Assembly (NCBI RefSeq): GCF_014280435.1
Contig: NZ_CP060388.1
Coordinates: forward strand, 62,001-126,000
Source: Sphingobium sp. KCTC 72723
GTDB taxonomy: Bacteria > Pseudomonadota > Alphaproteobacteria > Sphingomonadales > Sphingomonadaceae
Direction: 5' to 3'
DNA length: 64,000 nucleotides
Shown: positions 1 to 8,273 of the stretch, in pieces
How positions within the stretch are numbered: the stretch's first letter is position 1
Layout: every line of letters starts with the position of its first letter
Position numbers and translations under genes: made by a program
Notes under the pieces: generated by a model
Databases searched by the model: none
Told to the model about the DNA's origin: nothing
Seen by the model: only the letters and a program-made list of their open reading frames with translations

Positions 1-191
1 CCGATCTATCCCGTGAAGCAATAATTTGTAACATTCGGCAAACTTCGGAGACATTGAGACGGCCTAACCCAAGGCTGCTGTCCGGTCCGGTGCCGGATGC
101 GCCATATCGTCGGGGGAGACGCCAGCATGAGTTTCAGCGCCGCCCCCATGGGCCGACCAGTGCCGACGGCCTGCCGTGGCGTGGCCCCGGC

Positions 192-902
192 ATGATGCCG
201 CCGCTGGTCCTGATCGCGGAAATGCAGCCGGACGTGCGCCACAGGACGCGCGAATTTCTGGAACAGGGCGGCTTTCGCGTGCTGCCCGCTGCGACCGGCA
301 GTGATATTTTCCAGGCGCTGGGGACGATGCCGGTCAGTGTGGTGGTGCTGGACGCGGCGTTGCGCGGGTCGGACGGGATGGACCTGTGCCGCGATGTGCG
401 CGACCGCAGCGAAGTGCCTGTGATTCTGGTCGGGGCCGACAGTTCGGAAGTGGACCGTGTCGTCGCGCTGGAGCTGGGCGCGGACGATTATATGGCCAAG
501 CCCTATTCCCGTCGCGAACTGGCGGCGCGACTGCGGGCGGTGCTGCGCCGGGGCAGGGGGGAACGGGCGCTGGGCCTGCGCCGTCATCCGCAGGCCTGTT
601 TCGATGGATGGGTGGTCGATTTCTCCCGGCGCGAAGTCATGGACCCTGCCCGCGCGCCGGTGGACCTGACGGCGGCGGAATTTTCATTGCTCGCTATATT
701 GCTGGATCATGCGCGGACAGTGATCGGGCGGGCGCGGTTGATGGAACTGGCCGGGGTGCGCGACGCACCATCGTCGGACCGCAGCATCGACGTGTTGATC
801 AGTCGGTTGCGGCGCAAGTTGCGCCATCGCGATCGAGCGGCACCAATTGTTACAGTGCGTGGTGCCGGATATATGTTCAGCGCCGTGGTGGAACGGCGCT
901 GA
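192..902 (+). CDS. OmpR-family response regulator with degenerate receiver (orphan)
   Basis: A DNA-binding response regulator of 236 residues. It has an N-terminal receiver (about 5-120) and a C-terminal winged helix (about 138-232) with the usual DLTAAEF, RSIDVLISRLRRKL and TVRGAGYMF blocks. The phosphoacceptor Asp54 and Lys103 are present. However, the acidic pair reads Glu10-Met11 instead of two acids, and the Thr/Ser switch position is Gly81. The paralogue at 4593-5303 aligns without gaps and keeps Asp11 and Ser81. No histidine kinase is adjacent. I infer that it works with weakened or no phosphorylation. The frame is open upstream, but the ATG at 192 sits directly before the receiver. 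Its targets are unknown; the carbonic anhydrase and SulP genes just downstream are candidates. Confidence 0.85.
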   Translation: MMPPLVLIAEMQPDVRHRTREFLEQGGFRVLPAATGSDIFQALGTMPVSVVVLDAALRGSDGMDLCRDVRDRSEVPVILVGADSSEVDRVVALELGADDYMAKPYSRRELAARLRAVLRRGRGERALGLRRHPQACFDGWVVDFSRREVMDPARAPVDLTAAEFSLLAILLDHARTVIGRARLMELAGVRDAPSSDRSIDVLISRLRRKLRHRDRAAPIVTVRGAGYMFSAVVERR

Positions 903-910
903 TCTGCGAA

Positions 911-958
911 AATGGCGGAAAACGGCCATTATATCGAGATGTGGCAGTATATCTGCCA
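911..958. promoter_or_regulatory. Two short inverted repeats upstream of the carbonic anhydrase gene
   Basis: AATGGC/GCCATT arms lie at 911-916 and 925-930, followed by TGGCAG-N5-CTGCCA at 942-958. They fall just after the orphan regulator and 120-165 bp before the carbonic anhydrase start. They could be an operator or a weak hairpin. No protein partner can be named. Confidence 0.3.
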
Positions 959-1077
959 TTCGCGTGTCAGACACAGTTTTTAACAAAGCTGCCGCGACGC
1001 AGCAAAATCCCCTCTCTATCTGTAACTCTACGCCGGTCCGCCCCCTGACCGGCAACGCCACAGAAGGATGGACTTTC

Positions 1078-1776
1078 ATGAACGAGCTTCTCGGTCGCGT
1101 CTTCAGTTTCGAAAAGCATGTCTTTCCGAACGAAAGCGCGCTCTACAACCGGCTCGCCAGCGATGGCCAAAGCCCCAAGGCGCTGATGATTTCCTGCGCC
1201 GATTCCCGCATCGTCCCCGAACATATCATGCAGGCTGCGCCCGGTGATCTGTTCGTATGCCGCAATGCGGGTAACATCGTGCCGCCCCATGCGACGCAGA
1301 ATGGCGGCGTGACCTCCACCGTCGAATATGCCGTGATGGTGCTGGGCGTGCGCGACATCATCGTGTGCGGTCATAGCGATTGCGGCGCGATGAAGGCGCT
1401 GTCCACCAACGCCGATCTGACGAAGATGCCCAACGTCGCTGCCTGGCTGCGTCACAGTCACGCCGCGCAGCAAGTGTGTAGCGAAAGCTATTCCGACGAC
1501 CTGAGCGATTCGGAAAAGCTGCGTAACATGGCGTTGGAAAATGTCGTGGTTCAGCTGGCGCACCTGCGCACCCATCCGTCGGTCGCCTCGGGCATCGCGC
1601 GTGGCGATATCGCTCTGCATGGCTGGTATGTGGACATTCACGCCGGTCAGGTTCTGGGCCTTGACGGCGACACGGGTCGGTTCCTGCCGCTGCGCGAAGA
1701 TCAGCCGATGCCGATCGCTCTCCCCCACGCGCGTCGCCTGGCCGGCGACAGCGAATACGCCCAAGCGGCGGAGTAA
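1078..1776 (+). CDS. Beta-class carbonic anhydrase
   Basis: Interconverts CO2 and bicarbonate in the cytoplasm. The protein has 232 residues, normal for the beta class. It carries the CADSR motif (Cys40, with the Asp42/Arg44 dyad) and HSDCGAM (His99, Cys102), which together supply the zinc ligands and the catalytic dyad. The ATG at 1078 follows an AGAAGGA-like ribosome site and starts the conserved N-terminus; the frame is open further upstream but with no homologous sequence. The SulP transporter gene begins 3 bp after the stop, so the two are almost certainly cotranscribed, suggesting transport-coupled CO2/bicarbonate conversion. Confidence 0.95.
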   Translation: MNELLGRVFSFEKHVFPNESALYNRLASDGQSPKALMISCADSRIVPEHIMQAAPGDLFVCRNAGNIVPPHATQNGGVTSTVEYAVMVLGVRDIIVCGHSDCGAMKALSTNADLTKMPNVAAWLRHSHAAQQVCSESYSDDLSDSEKLRNMALENVVVQLAHLRTHPSVASGIARGDIALHGWYVDIHAGQVLGLDGDTGRFLPLREDQPMPIALPHARRLAGDSEYAQAAE

Positions 1777-1779
1777 ATC

Positions 1780-3276
1780 ATGTTCAAATCCCTTTCCGGC
1801 GGCGTATTAGGCCGCGATTTTACTGCATCCATCGTGGTGTTTCTGGTGGCTATGCCCTTGTGCATGGGCATTGCCATCGCGTCTGGCGTGCCGCCGGAAA
1901 AGGGTCTGATCACTGGCATCATCGGCGGAATCGTCGTTGGCCTGCTGGCCGGTTCGCCGTTGCAGGTCAGTGGCCCGGCAGCGGGTCTGGCCGTCATCGT
2001 TTTTGAAATCGTCCGCGAACAGGGACTGTCCGCCCTGGGGCCGATCCTGATCCTGGCAGGCGCGATTCAGGTGGTCGCGGGACTGCTGCGTGTCGGTGGC
2101 TGGTTTCGGGCCATTTCTCCTGCCGTCGTCCACGGGATGCTGGCGGGCATTGGCATATTGATCGTCGTCGGCCAGTTCCATGTGCTGTTCGATGACAAGC
2201 CTTTGTCGAGCGGATTGCACAATCTGATCGCCATGCCTGCGCAGATTTTCGGTCTGACCAACCAGGACGCTGCAACGGCCTTTGCGGTTGGTCTGGTGAC
2301 CATCGGTGGCATGTTGGGGTGGGAGAAATTCCGTCCTGCCTCGATGAAGCTGGTTCCCGGCGCGCTCGTCGGCGTGGTTCTGGCGACGTTGGTAGCGTTC
2401 GTCCTTGGCTTGCCGGTCGCACGAGTCACCGTACCTGAATCCATCGTCGCTGCCATCAGCCTGCCGGAACAGGGTCTGCTGGCGCAATTGCTCAATCCCA
2501 CAGTGATCACGACCGCGATCGCGATCGCCTTCATCGCCAGCGCCGAAACCCTCTTGTCGGCCGCAGCGGTCGACCGGATGCATAATGGCGTGCGTACCGA
2601 CTATAATCGCGAACTCAGCGCGCAGGGCGTGGGCAATCTGCTGTGCGGCTTTGCCGGTGCGCTGCCGATGACGGGCGTGATCGTGCGCAGCTCGGCCAAT
2701 GTGCAGGCCGGGGCCACGACCCGGCTGTCGGCGATATTGCACGGCGTCTGGATCCTGGGCTTCGTAGCGTTGCTGCCCTGGCTGCTGCGCGAAATTCCGA
2801 TGGCGGCACTGGCGGGCATCCTTGTCATCACCGGCATCCGTCTGGTCAGTGTCGATCATGTCAAGCATCTGCTGCATCGCTATGGGCCGCTGCCTGCCGT
2901 GGTGTGGGCGGCGACGCTGATTTGCGTCGTGGCGACTGACCTGTTGACTGGCGTGCTGGTCGGCATTGGCCTGTCGCTTATCGAACTGGTGCCGCATATT
3001 CGCCGCCTGCGCCTGAATGTAGCGGAGGAAAGCCGGGGCGACGCGCATGAAATGGCGCTGCGCGGCACCGCGACTTTCCTGACCCTGCCCAAATTGTCGG
3101 CCGCACTGGAAGCGTTGCCAAAGGCCGGGCTGGTGATCCTGAACGTCGAACGGCTCAGCCATATCGACCATACCAGCGCGGAAATGGTACGCGAATGGGT
3201 GGAGCGCCGGCGCGGCATGGGTGGCCCTGTCGAACTGTTCGGTGCCACAGGAAATATGCGCCAGCTCGTCGCCTGA
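1780..3276 (+). CDS. SulP-family anion transporter with STAS domain
   Basis: An inner-membrane SulP/SLC26 permease of 498 residues, with many hydrophobic helices over roughly residues 10-400 and a C-terminal cytoplasmic STAS-like domain (about 415-495). Family members carry sulfate, bicarbonate, fumarate or other anions. The substrate cannot be read from the sequence, but the immediate linkage to a beta-carbonic anhydrase favours bicarbonate. The N-terminal FTASIVVFLVAMPLCMGIAIASG stretch and the conserved SGPAAG segment are typical. A hairpin terminator follows the gene. Confidence 0.92.
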   Translation: MFKSLSGGVLGRDFTASIVVFLVAMPLCMGIAIASGVPPEKGLITGIIGGIVVGLLAGSPLQVSGPAAGLAVIVFEIVREQGLSALGPILILAGAIQVVAGLLRVGGWFRAISPAVVHGMLAGIGILIVVGQFHVLFDDKPLSSGLHNLIAMPAQIFGLTNQDAATAFAVGLVTIGGMLGWEKFRPASMKLVPGALVGVVLATLVAFVLGLPVARVTVPESIVAAISLPEQGLLAQLLNPTVITTAIAIAFIASAETLLSAAAVDRMHNGVRTDYNRELSAQGVGNLLCGFAGALPMTGVIVRSSANVQAGATTRLSAILHGVWILGFVALLPWLLREIPMAALAGILVITGIRLVSVDHVKHLLHRYGPLPAVVWAATLICVVATDLLTGVLVGIGLSLIELVPHIRRLRLNVAEESRGDAHEMALRGTATFLTLPKLSAALEALPKAGLVILNVERLSHIDHTSAEMVREWVERRRGMGGPVELFGATGNMRQLVA

Positions 3277-3300
3277 ACCTGTTCGTCCGACACGGTCGTG

Positions 3301-3330
3301 ATGCCGTCGCGCTCCCCGGCGCGGCGGCAT
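3301..3330 (+). terminator. Rho-independent terminator after the SulP gene
   Basis: An 11-bp stem (ATGCCGTCGCG with CGCGGCGGCAT, one G-T pair) encloses an 8-nt loop and is followed by TTTCATATTT. It lies 25 bp after the SulP stop codon. Confidence 0.75.
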
Positions 3331-3535
3331 TTTCATATTTGCCCTAAAACAACCGAACCGTCCTTCCCTGTTCATAATGGGGCAAGAAATTGTGTTCTTT
3401 ATGCCACAGGCTTGCAGGTCATTTCGCATGTGCGGCAAAAAATGGGTTTGCCTTCCGGTCGGTTGCGCATAGTCATGGCGCATCCATCGGCACCGGAAGC
3501 GCAACAGACTTCTGGGTCAGAGTGGAAGCAGGAAG

Positions 3536-3563
3536 GAACATTCTTTCGTAAAGGGGAATGTTC
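3536..3563 (+). promoter_or_regulatory. Leader hairpin enclosing the ribosome-binding site
   Basis: A perfect 8-bp inverted repeat, GAACATTC (3536-3543) and GAATGTTC (3556-3563), encloses a 12-nt loop. The loop ends in the ribosome site AAGGGG (3551-3556), and the right arm touches the ATG at 3564. In mRNA this would hold the translation start in or beside a stem-loop, a plausible translational control element. It could instead be a DNA operator. Confidence 0.45.
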
Positions 3564-4403
3564 ATGAAGTATCAAATCGCCTGTGCCGCCCTCGCGCTCA
3601 TGTCCAGCGTACCGGCTTTCGCACAGGAAGAACCCACCAGCCCGATCACCGTCACCGGCAGTGTTGGCCTGGTTTCCGACTATCGTTTCCGTGGCGTGTC
3701 GCAAAGCGACAAGGGCATGGCTGTGCAGGGCGGCATCACCGCCACGCATGAAAGCGGCGCTTATGCCGGAACCTGGGCTTCGAACCTGGGTGGCTGGGGT
3801 CGTTTCGGCGGTTCCAACATGGAACTCGACCTGTTCGCCGGTTATGCCATCCCGCTGGGCGGCGCGACGCTGGACGTCGGTGCCACCTGGTACATGTATC
3901 CGTCGGGCGCAGACATCACGGATTTCGTCGAACCCTATGTGAAGCTTTCTAGCACATTGGGTCCGGTCAAGGGTCTGGTCGGCGTTGCCTATGCGCCCAA
4001 GCAGGAAGCCCTGGGCAACTGGTGCAGCGATGCGGCCTGCACCATTTCCAATCCGGGCGACAAGGAAGACAATCTCTACGTCTGGGCCGACGTGAGCGGC
4101 GCGGTGCCCAACACCCCCGTCTCGCTGAAGGCGCATGTGGGTTGGTCGAACGGTAACCCCGGCCTTGGCCCGAACGGCACGTCGATCGCGCCAACCGGCA
4201 AATATCTCGACTGGCTGGTCGGCGCGGATGTCGCGGTTCCCGGCACGCCGTTGACCTTCAGCGTGGCCTATGTCGACACCGACATCGCCCGCGTCGAGGA
4301 AAATTACCTGCGTCCCAACTTTGCCGTTTCGGGCGACAGCAAGGATGTCGGCAAGTCGATCGCGCGCGGCCAGGTCGTATTCTCGGTCACTGCCGCTTTC
4401 TGA
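3564..4403 (+). CDS. TIGR02001-type outer-membrane protein
   Basis: An exported protein of 279 residues with a clear Sec signal peptide (lysine near the start, hydrophobic core, cleavage after AFA about residue 20). The rest is rich in alternating aromatic and glycine residues and ends in a terminal Phe, as expected for a beta barrel. The segment GSVGLVSDYRFRGVSQSD is characteristic of the proteobacterial TIGR02001 family, whose function is unknown. The ATG at 3564 was chosen over one at 3558 because the AAGGGG ribosome site is correctly spaced for it. A strong terminator follows. Confidence 0.85.
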   Translation: MKYQIACAALALMSSVPAFAQEEPTSPITVTGSVGLVSDYRFRGVSQSDKGMAVQGGITATHESGAYAGTWASNLGGWGRFGGSNMELDLFAGYAIPLGGATLDVGATWYMYPSGADITDFVEPYVKLSSTLGPVKGLVGVAYAPKQEALGNWCSDAACTISNPGDKEDNLYVWADVSGAVPNTPVSLKAHVGWSNGNPGLGPNGTSIAPTGKYLDWLVGADVAVPGTPLTFSVAYVDTDIARVEENYLRPNFAVSGDSKDVGKSIARGQVVFSVTAAF

Positions 4404-4413
4404 TCTGTATAAG

Positions 4414-4442
4414 GGTAGGGGCCGCACCATGCGGCCCCTACC
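4414..4442 (+). terminator. Rho-independent terminator
   Basis: A perfect 13-bp stem (GGTAGGGGCCGCA with TGCGGCCCCTACC) has a 3-nt loop and is followed by TTCGTCTT. It lies 10 bp after the outer-membrane protein gene. Confidence 0.85.
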
Positions 4443-4592
4443 TTCGTCTTGCGATGGCACCGATTATCTTTCGCCGAGCATGACAAAATGTTTCTGGACC
4501 GCGTCGGTCGATGACCGTGCCGTCCGGGCGGTTGACCCCCGATACGGCCCGCCCTATCCCTGCGCCATGAACCCAAAATCCTGGCTGCTCCC

Positions 4593-5303
4593 ATGACCGC
4601 ACCATCCATCATATTGGTCGAGGATGATCCGCCGCTGCGCACCCTGACCGCGCGTGCGTTGCAGGAACATGGCTATCAGGTGCGCCCTGCTTCTTCCGGT
4701 CCCGAAATGTGGGTGGCGTTCGACGCCGGGCCAGTCGATCTGGTCGTTCTGGACGTTATGCTGCCCGGCACCAACGGCATTGACCTGTGCCGCCAGATCA
4801 GGCGCAAGAGCGATGTTCCCATCATATTTATCAGCGCCAAGGGCAGCGAAACTGACCGTATCGTCGGGCTGGAACTGGGCGCGGACGATTATCTGCCCAA
4901 GCCGTTCGGCACGCGCGAGCTGATCGCGCGCATTCGCGCGATCCTGCGCCGCATCGGGCTGGAACGCGGGCCGGACGAGCATCGGGAAAATGAAGCGCGG
5001 TTCGACGGCTGGGTGGTCAATTTCCCCCGCCGCGAATTGCGATCGCCCACCGGCGCGATCGTTGATCTGACGGGGGCGGAATTCGACCTGCTGGGCAGTT
5101 TCCTCAGTCATCCCCAGCGGGTGATCGCGCGCGAACGGCTGATCGAATTGTCGCGCACCCGCATGGGCGACAGCAGCGACCGCAGCATCGACGTGCTGGT
5201 CAGCCGCCTGCGTCGTAAATTATCCACAGAGGAAAAAGGCGCGCCGATCACGACGGTTCGCGGGGTCGGTTACATGTTCAATGCTGAGGTCAGCCGCGCT
5301 TGA
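4593..5303 (+). CDS. OmpR-family response regulator
   Basis: A phosphorylation-controlled transcription factor of 236 residues. The receiver is complete: acidic pair Glu10/Asp11, phosphoacceptor Asp54, switch Ser81 and Lys103. A C-terminal winged helix follows (about 138-232). Its stop codon overlaps the TTG start of the sensor kinase, so the two form one two-component pair. It is a close paralogue of the regulator at 192-902, and both share the FDGWVV segment and a near-identical recognition region, so they may bind similar DNA. The inducing signal is not evident. Confidence 0.93.
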   Translation: MTAPSIILVEDDPPLRTLTARALQEHGYQVRPASSGPEMWVAFDAGPVDLVVLDVMLPGTNGIDLCRQIRRKSDVPIIFISAKGSETDRIVGLELGADDYLPKPFGTRELIARIRAILRRIGLERGPDEHRENEARFDGWVVNFPRRELRSPTGAIVDLTGAEFDLLGSFLSHPQRVIARERLIELSRTRMGDSSDRSIDVLVSRLRRKLSTEEKGAPITTVRGVGYMFNAEVSRA

Positions 5304-6631
5304 AACGGCATTTTCGCGGATCGCTGGGGCTGGTTGGCCGCATCTTTGCGATCCTGTTGTTGACCGTGACGCTGGAATTTGCGGTCGGTACGCTGATCTA
5401 CGAACGGGCCAGCCAGCTATCGCTTCAGGATGACGAAGCACGGCGGCTGGCCGAACATCTGGTCATCGCGCGTAAATTGTTGACCGAACAGCCATCGCAG
5501 GACCGGCGCGCGCTTGGCACTCAGCTGACGACCGATCGCTACGATGTGCACTGGTCGCCCGCCGCGCCGCCACCGCCGCCGCTATCGCCCGGACTGGAGC
5601 GGATGCGGCAACAGATCATTGCTTGGGAACCCAGTCTGGAACGGTCGCGCCTGTGGCTGCGGCTGGCCTCGCCGGGGCGGCATTCCATCATCAATGGCGG
5701 GTTGCAGTTGCCCGATGGCAGCTGGCTCTATTTCGGGATGCACCATAGCGGCGGCAAATGGGCGTTTACCATCGGGCGCATGGGGCTGGCGCTGATCCCG
5801 GTGCTGGCGCTGCTGATCGCTGGCGGGGTGTTGATCCGCAAGACGCTGGGGCCATTGCGCGACCTGACGCGCGCGACCGACCGGATCGGGCTGGGGACAG
5901 AGGTGATTCTGCCCGAAGCTGGCACCAACGATGTGCGCAACCTGATCCGCGCGTTCAATGCGATGCAGACACGCATCCACCGCCTGATCGACGAGCGGAC
6001 GGAGACTTTGGCAGCGGTGGGGCATGACATGCGAACCCCGCTCGCCCGGTTGCAATTGCGGCTGGAAACCGTGGCAGAAGGCGAAACGCGCGAGGCGATG
6101 GGCGGCGACTTGGACGAAATGGGGGCGATGATCGAATCGCTGCTCGCGTTTCTGGGGGGCGAAAAAAACCCCGAACCTGCCGAACGGATCGACCTGGCCG
6201 TCACCATCGCCACCGTGGTCGATGCGTTTCAGGATCATGGGCAAGATGTCGATTATGCCGGGCCGGATCATCTGGAGATGGAAGTCCATGCGCTGGCGCT
6301 GCGCCGGGCGGTGAGGAACCTCATCGAAAATGCGCTCCATTATGGCAAGCGGGCGCGGGTCACTTTGTTGAGGACGGGGGCCGAAGTGCTGATCCGGGTC
6401 GATGATGATGGCCCCGGCATTCCGCGCGACCAGATCGACGCGGTACTGAAACCTTTTGCCCGGCTGGATACCGCGCGGCAGCGCAACACGCGCGGGTTGG
6501 GGCTGGGGCTGGCGATCGTGGCCAATGCGGTGGAACTGGAAGGCGGACAGTTGACGCTGGCCAACCGGCCCGAAGGGGGATTGCGCGCTGAAATCTGCCT
6601 TTATCCAGCCGGGCGCGTCGGCAAGGCTTGA
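5300..6631 (+). CDS. Sensor histidine kinase
   Basis: An inner-membrane kinase of 443 residues. One membrane helix lies at about 12-32, a periplasmic segment at 35-155 contains a proline run near 90-95, and a second helix lies at about 158-178. Then come a HAMP linker, the phosphoacceptor motif GHDMRTPL with His242, and an HATPase domain with N box (RNLIENALHYG), DDDGPGIP and GLGLGLAIV. The predicted start is TTG at 5300, overlapping the regulator's TGA; no in-frame ATG exists before the first membrane helix. The pair resembles EnvZ/OmpR-like systems, but the signal is unknown. Confidence 0.9.
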   Translation: MKRHFRGSLGLVGRIFAILLLTVTLEFAVGTLIYERASQLSLQDDEARRLAEHLVIARKLLTEQPSQDRRALGTQLTTDRYDVHWSPAAPPPPPLSPGLERMRQQIIAWEPSLERSRLWLRLASPGRHSIINGGLQLPDGSWLYFGMHHSGGKWAFTIGRMGLALIPVLALLIAGGVLIRKTLGPLRDLTRATDRIGLGTEVILPEAGTNDVRNLIRAFNAMQTRIHRLIDERTETLAAVGHDMRTPLARLQLRLETVAEGETREAMGGDLDEMGAMIESLLAFLGGEKNPEPAERIDLAVTIATVVDAFQDHGQDVDYAGPDHLEMEVHALALRRAVRNLIENALHYGKRARVTLLRTGAEVLIRVDDDGPGIPRDQIDAVLKPFARLDTARQRNTRGLGLGLAIVANAVELEGGQLTLANRPEGGLRAEICLYPAGRVGKA

Positions 6632-6728
6632 TCCTAGCGCGAATGAGAAATGTCAGGGTTGCAAGCAAAACTCGTTTATCGAGCCGATGTCGCGCGCGCT
6701 AGACCCGGCGATGAAAGACGAGGCGCAG

Positions 6729-7721
6729 ATGACGGCGGACGTGCATAAAACAGACGGCGAGATGGACAGTTACTGGGACATCGACAATCTGGTCGCGCAG
6801 TTGGGTGCAGTGCGGGGGCGCTGGCGGCGCGATCAGCAGCATCATGCCGAATATGGCGCGCAGGGTTTCCCGTCGCGCGCCAACCTGACGAAGATCATGC
6901 AGGCGCTGTGCGGCGCACTTTTTCCGCTACGGCTTGGGCCGGATTTCGTCCGGTTGCACAATGAGGATGCGTTCGTTGCGGAGACGTTGCAGACGGTGTT
7001 GAGCCGCCTGTACGGCCAGATCCGGCTGGAGTGCATCTATGCGCTCAACGACCAGCCTGCCGAAGCGATCGATGCGCAGGCGGCGCGGATCATCGCGGGC
7101 TTCGCCGACAGCCTGCCCGCTCTGCGTGAACTGCTCGATACCGATGTGGAAGCGGCGTTTCTGGGCGATCCGGCGGCGCGTAGCGTGGACGAGGTGCTGA
7201 TCTGCTATCCATCGATGCTGGCGATTATCCACCATCGGCTGGCGCACCGGCTGTATCAACTGGATGCGCCGCTGGTCGCGCGGATCATTTCGGAGATTGC
7301 GCACAGCAAGACAGGGATCGACATTCATCCCGGCGCGCGGATCGGGCCGAGTTTCTTCATCGACCATGGCACGGGCGTCGTCATCGGCGAAACCGCGATC
7401 GTGGGCCAGCGGGTGCGGCTGTATCAAGGGGTGACGCTGGGCGCGCGCAGCTTTCCGGCGGATGAAAAAGGGGCGCTGGAAAAGGCGCTGCCGCGCCATC
7501 CGATCATCGAGGATGACGTGGTCATCTATGCGGGTGCGACTGTGCTGGGACGGATCATCGTGGGCAGCCGGTCGGTCATCGGCGGCAATGTATGGCTGAC
7601 CGACAGCGTGCCAGCCGATTCGAGCGTGCGGCAGGCCAAGGCGCATTATGAAGTGACCAGCCGGGTCGATGTGTCCGCGCCGCACCGTGTCCATGCGCAG
7701 CGGGGCGAGACAGAGGCATGA
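6729..7721 (+). CDS. cysE: Serine O-acetyltransferase (EpsC type)
   Basis: Transfers acetyl from acetyl-CoA to L-serine, the first step of cysteine synthesis. The protein has about 330 residues, with an N-terminal helical domain beginning at WDIDNLVAQLG and a left-handed beta-helix of hexapeptide repeats containing HPGARIGPSFFIDHG and GVVIGETAIVG, with the catalytic His/Asp region. ATG codons at 6687 and 6711 are also in frame; 6729 was chosen because GAGG lies 5 nt upstream. It is longer than the E. coli enzyme (273 residues), as is usual for the EpsC form. No cysteine synthase gene is adjacent. Confidence 0.88.
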   Translation: MTADVHKTDGEMDSYWDIDNLVAQLGAVRGRWRRDQQHHAEYGAQGFPSRANLTKIMQALCGALFPLRLGPDFVRLHNEDAFVAETLQTVLSRLYGQIRLECIYALNDQPAEAIDAQAARIIAGFADSLPALRELLDTDVEAAFLGDPAARSVDEVLICYPSMLAIIHHRLAHRLYQLDAPLVARIISEIAHSKTGIDIHPGARIGPSFFIDHGTGVVIGETAIVGQRVRLYQGVTLGARSFPADEKGALEKALPRHPIIEDDVVIYAGATVLGRIIVGSRSVIGGNVWLTDSVPADSSVRQAKAHYEVTSRVDVSAPHRVHAQRGETEA

Positions 7722-7858
7722 CCTGGGAGCGTGCAGGCGCGCGCCTGCCCGATACAGGCGAAGTCCTTGCAATATCGAGAAAAATCGATGGCGATGAACT
7801 TGCAACATAGTCATGCGTAGGGGCTTGTCAGGCCGATAAGGCTTTGGACCGGAGGCCT

Positions 7859-8224
7859 ATGTTTCACGTAGAATATGACCGTCACACCAACTGCCTGACC
7901 CTCATGGTCAAGGGCTTCTGGAAATTGGAGGATGTCGCCCCCTTTGCCAAAGAAGTGGGAACGAAGGCCCGGCAGGCGCGTGAGATCCGGGAGGATTTCA
8001 ACGTCATCGTCGAATCGCTGGAATTCCCGGTACAGGCCAATGATGTCGCCGACCTGCTGACCAACATCATGCGCGGCGGAATGGCCATCACCAGTGGGCG
8101 GAGCGCGGTGGTCGTTGGCAGCCAGCTTAACAAGGCACAGGCCGAACGGACGCTGGTCCATCCCAGGGTGCGAGTTTTCCTGAGCCTGGAAGAGGCGCGA
8201 CTTTGGCTGGCGCAACCGGGCTGA
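7859..8224 (+). CDS. Conserved small protein, SpoIIAA/STAS-like
   Basis: A cytoplasmic protein of 121 residues with no signal or membrane segment. The pattern of a beta strand (FHVEYDRHTNCLTLMVKG) followed by alternating helices and strands resembles SpoIIAA-like/STAS folds, but I cannot assign a family with certainty. A GGAGG ribosome site lies just before the ATG at 7859. A TTG at 7844 is in frame but would place that site inside the gene. It is a monocistronic unit ending at a shared terminator. Function unknown. Confidence 0.65.
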   Translation: MFHVEYDRHTNCLTLMVKGFWKLEDVAPFAKEVGTKARQAREIREDFNVIVESLEFPVQANDVADLLTNIMRGGMAITSGRSAVVVGSQLNKAQAERTLVHPRVRVFLSLEEARLWLAQPG

Positions 8225-8226
8225 AG

Positions 8227-8266
8227 GGTTGTCGCGCCCCGGTTTTTTGAACCGGGGGCGGCAACC
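8227..8266. terminator. Bidirectional terminator between convergent genes
   Basis: A long hairpin of about 17 bp (GGTTGTCGCGCCCCGGTT pairing with AACCGGGGGCGGCAACC, one bulge and one wobble) with a short T-rich loop lies between the 7859-8224 gene and phoK on the opposite strand. Confidence 0.7.
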
Positions 8267-8273
8267 ATGGGCA

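Noticed and set aside
1807..3504. A 565-codon open frame antisense to the SulP gene
   Set aside because: It is a shadow of GC-biased codons: it shares no family motif, is rich in Arg/His/Gln, and lies across a clearly recognisable transporter gene.
3298..3567. A possible 89-residue protein before the outer-membrane protein gene
   Set aside because: It overlaps the terminator and the leader hairpin, has no ribosome site, and its composition is not protein-like.
7733..7748. A perfect 16-bp palindrome GCAGGCGC/GCGCCTGC after cysE
   Set aside because: No loop and no T run, so not a terminator; GC-rich palindromes of this length can arise by chance here.
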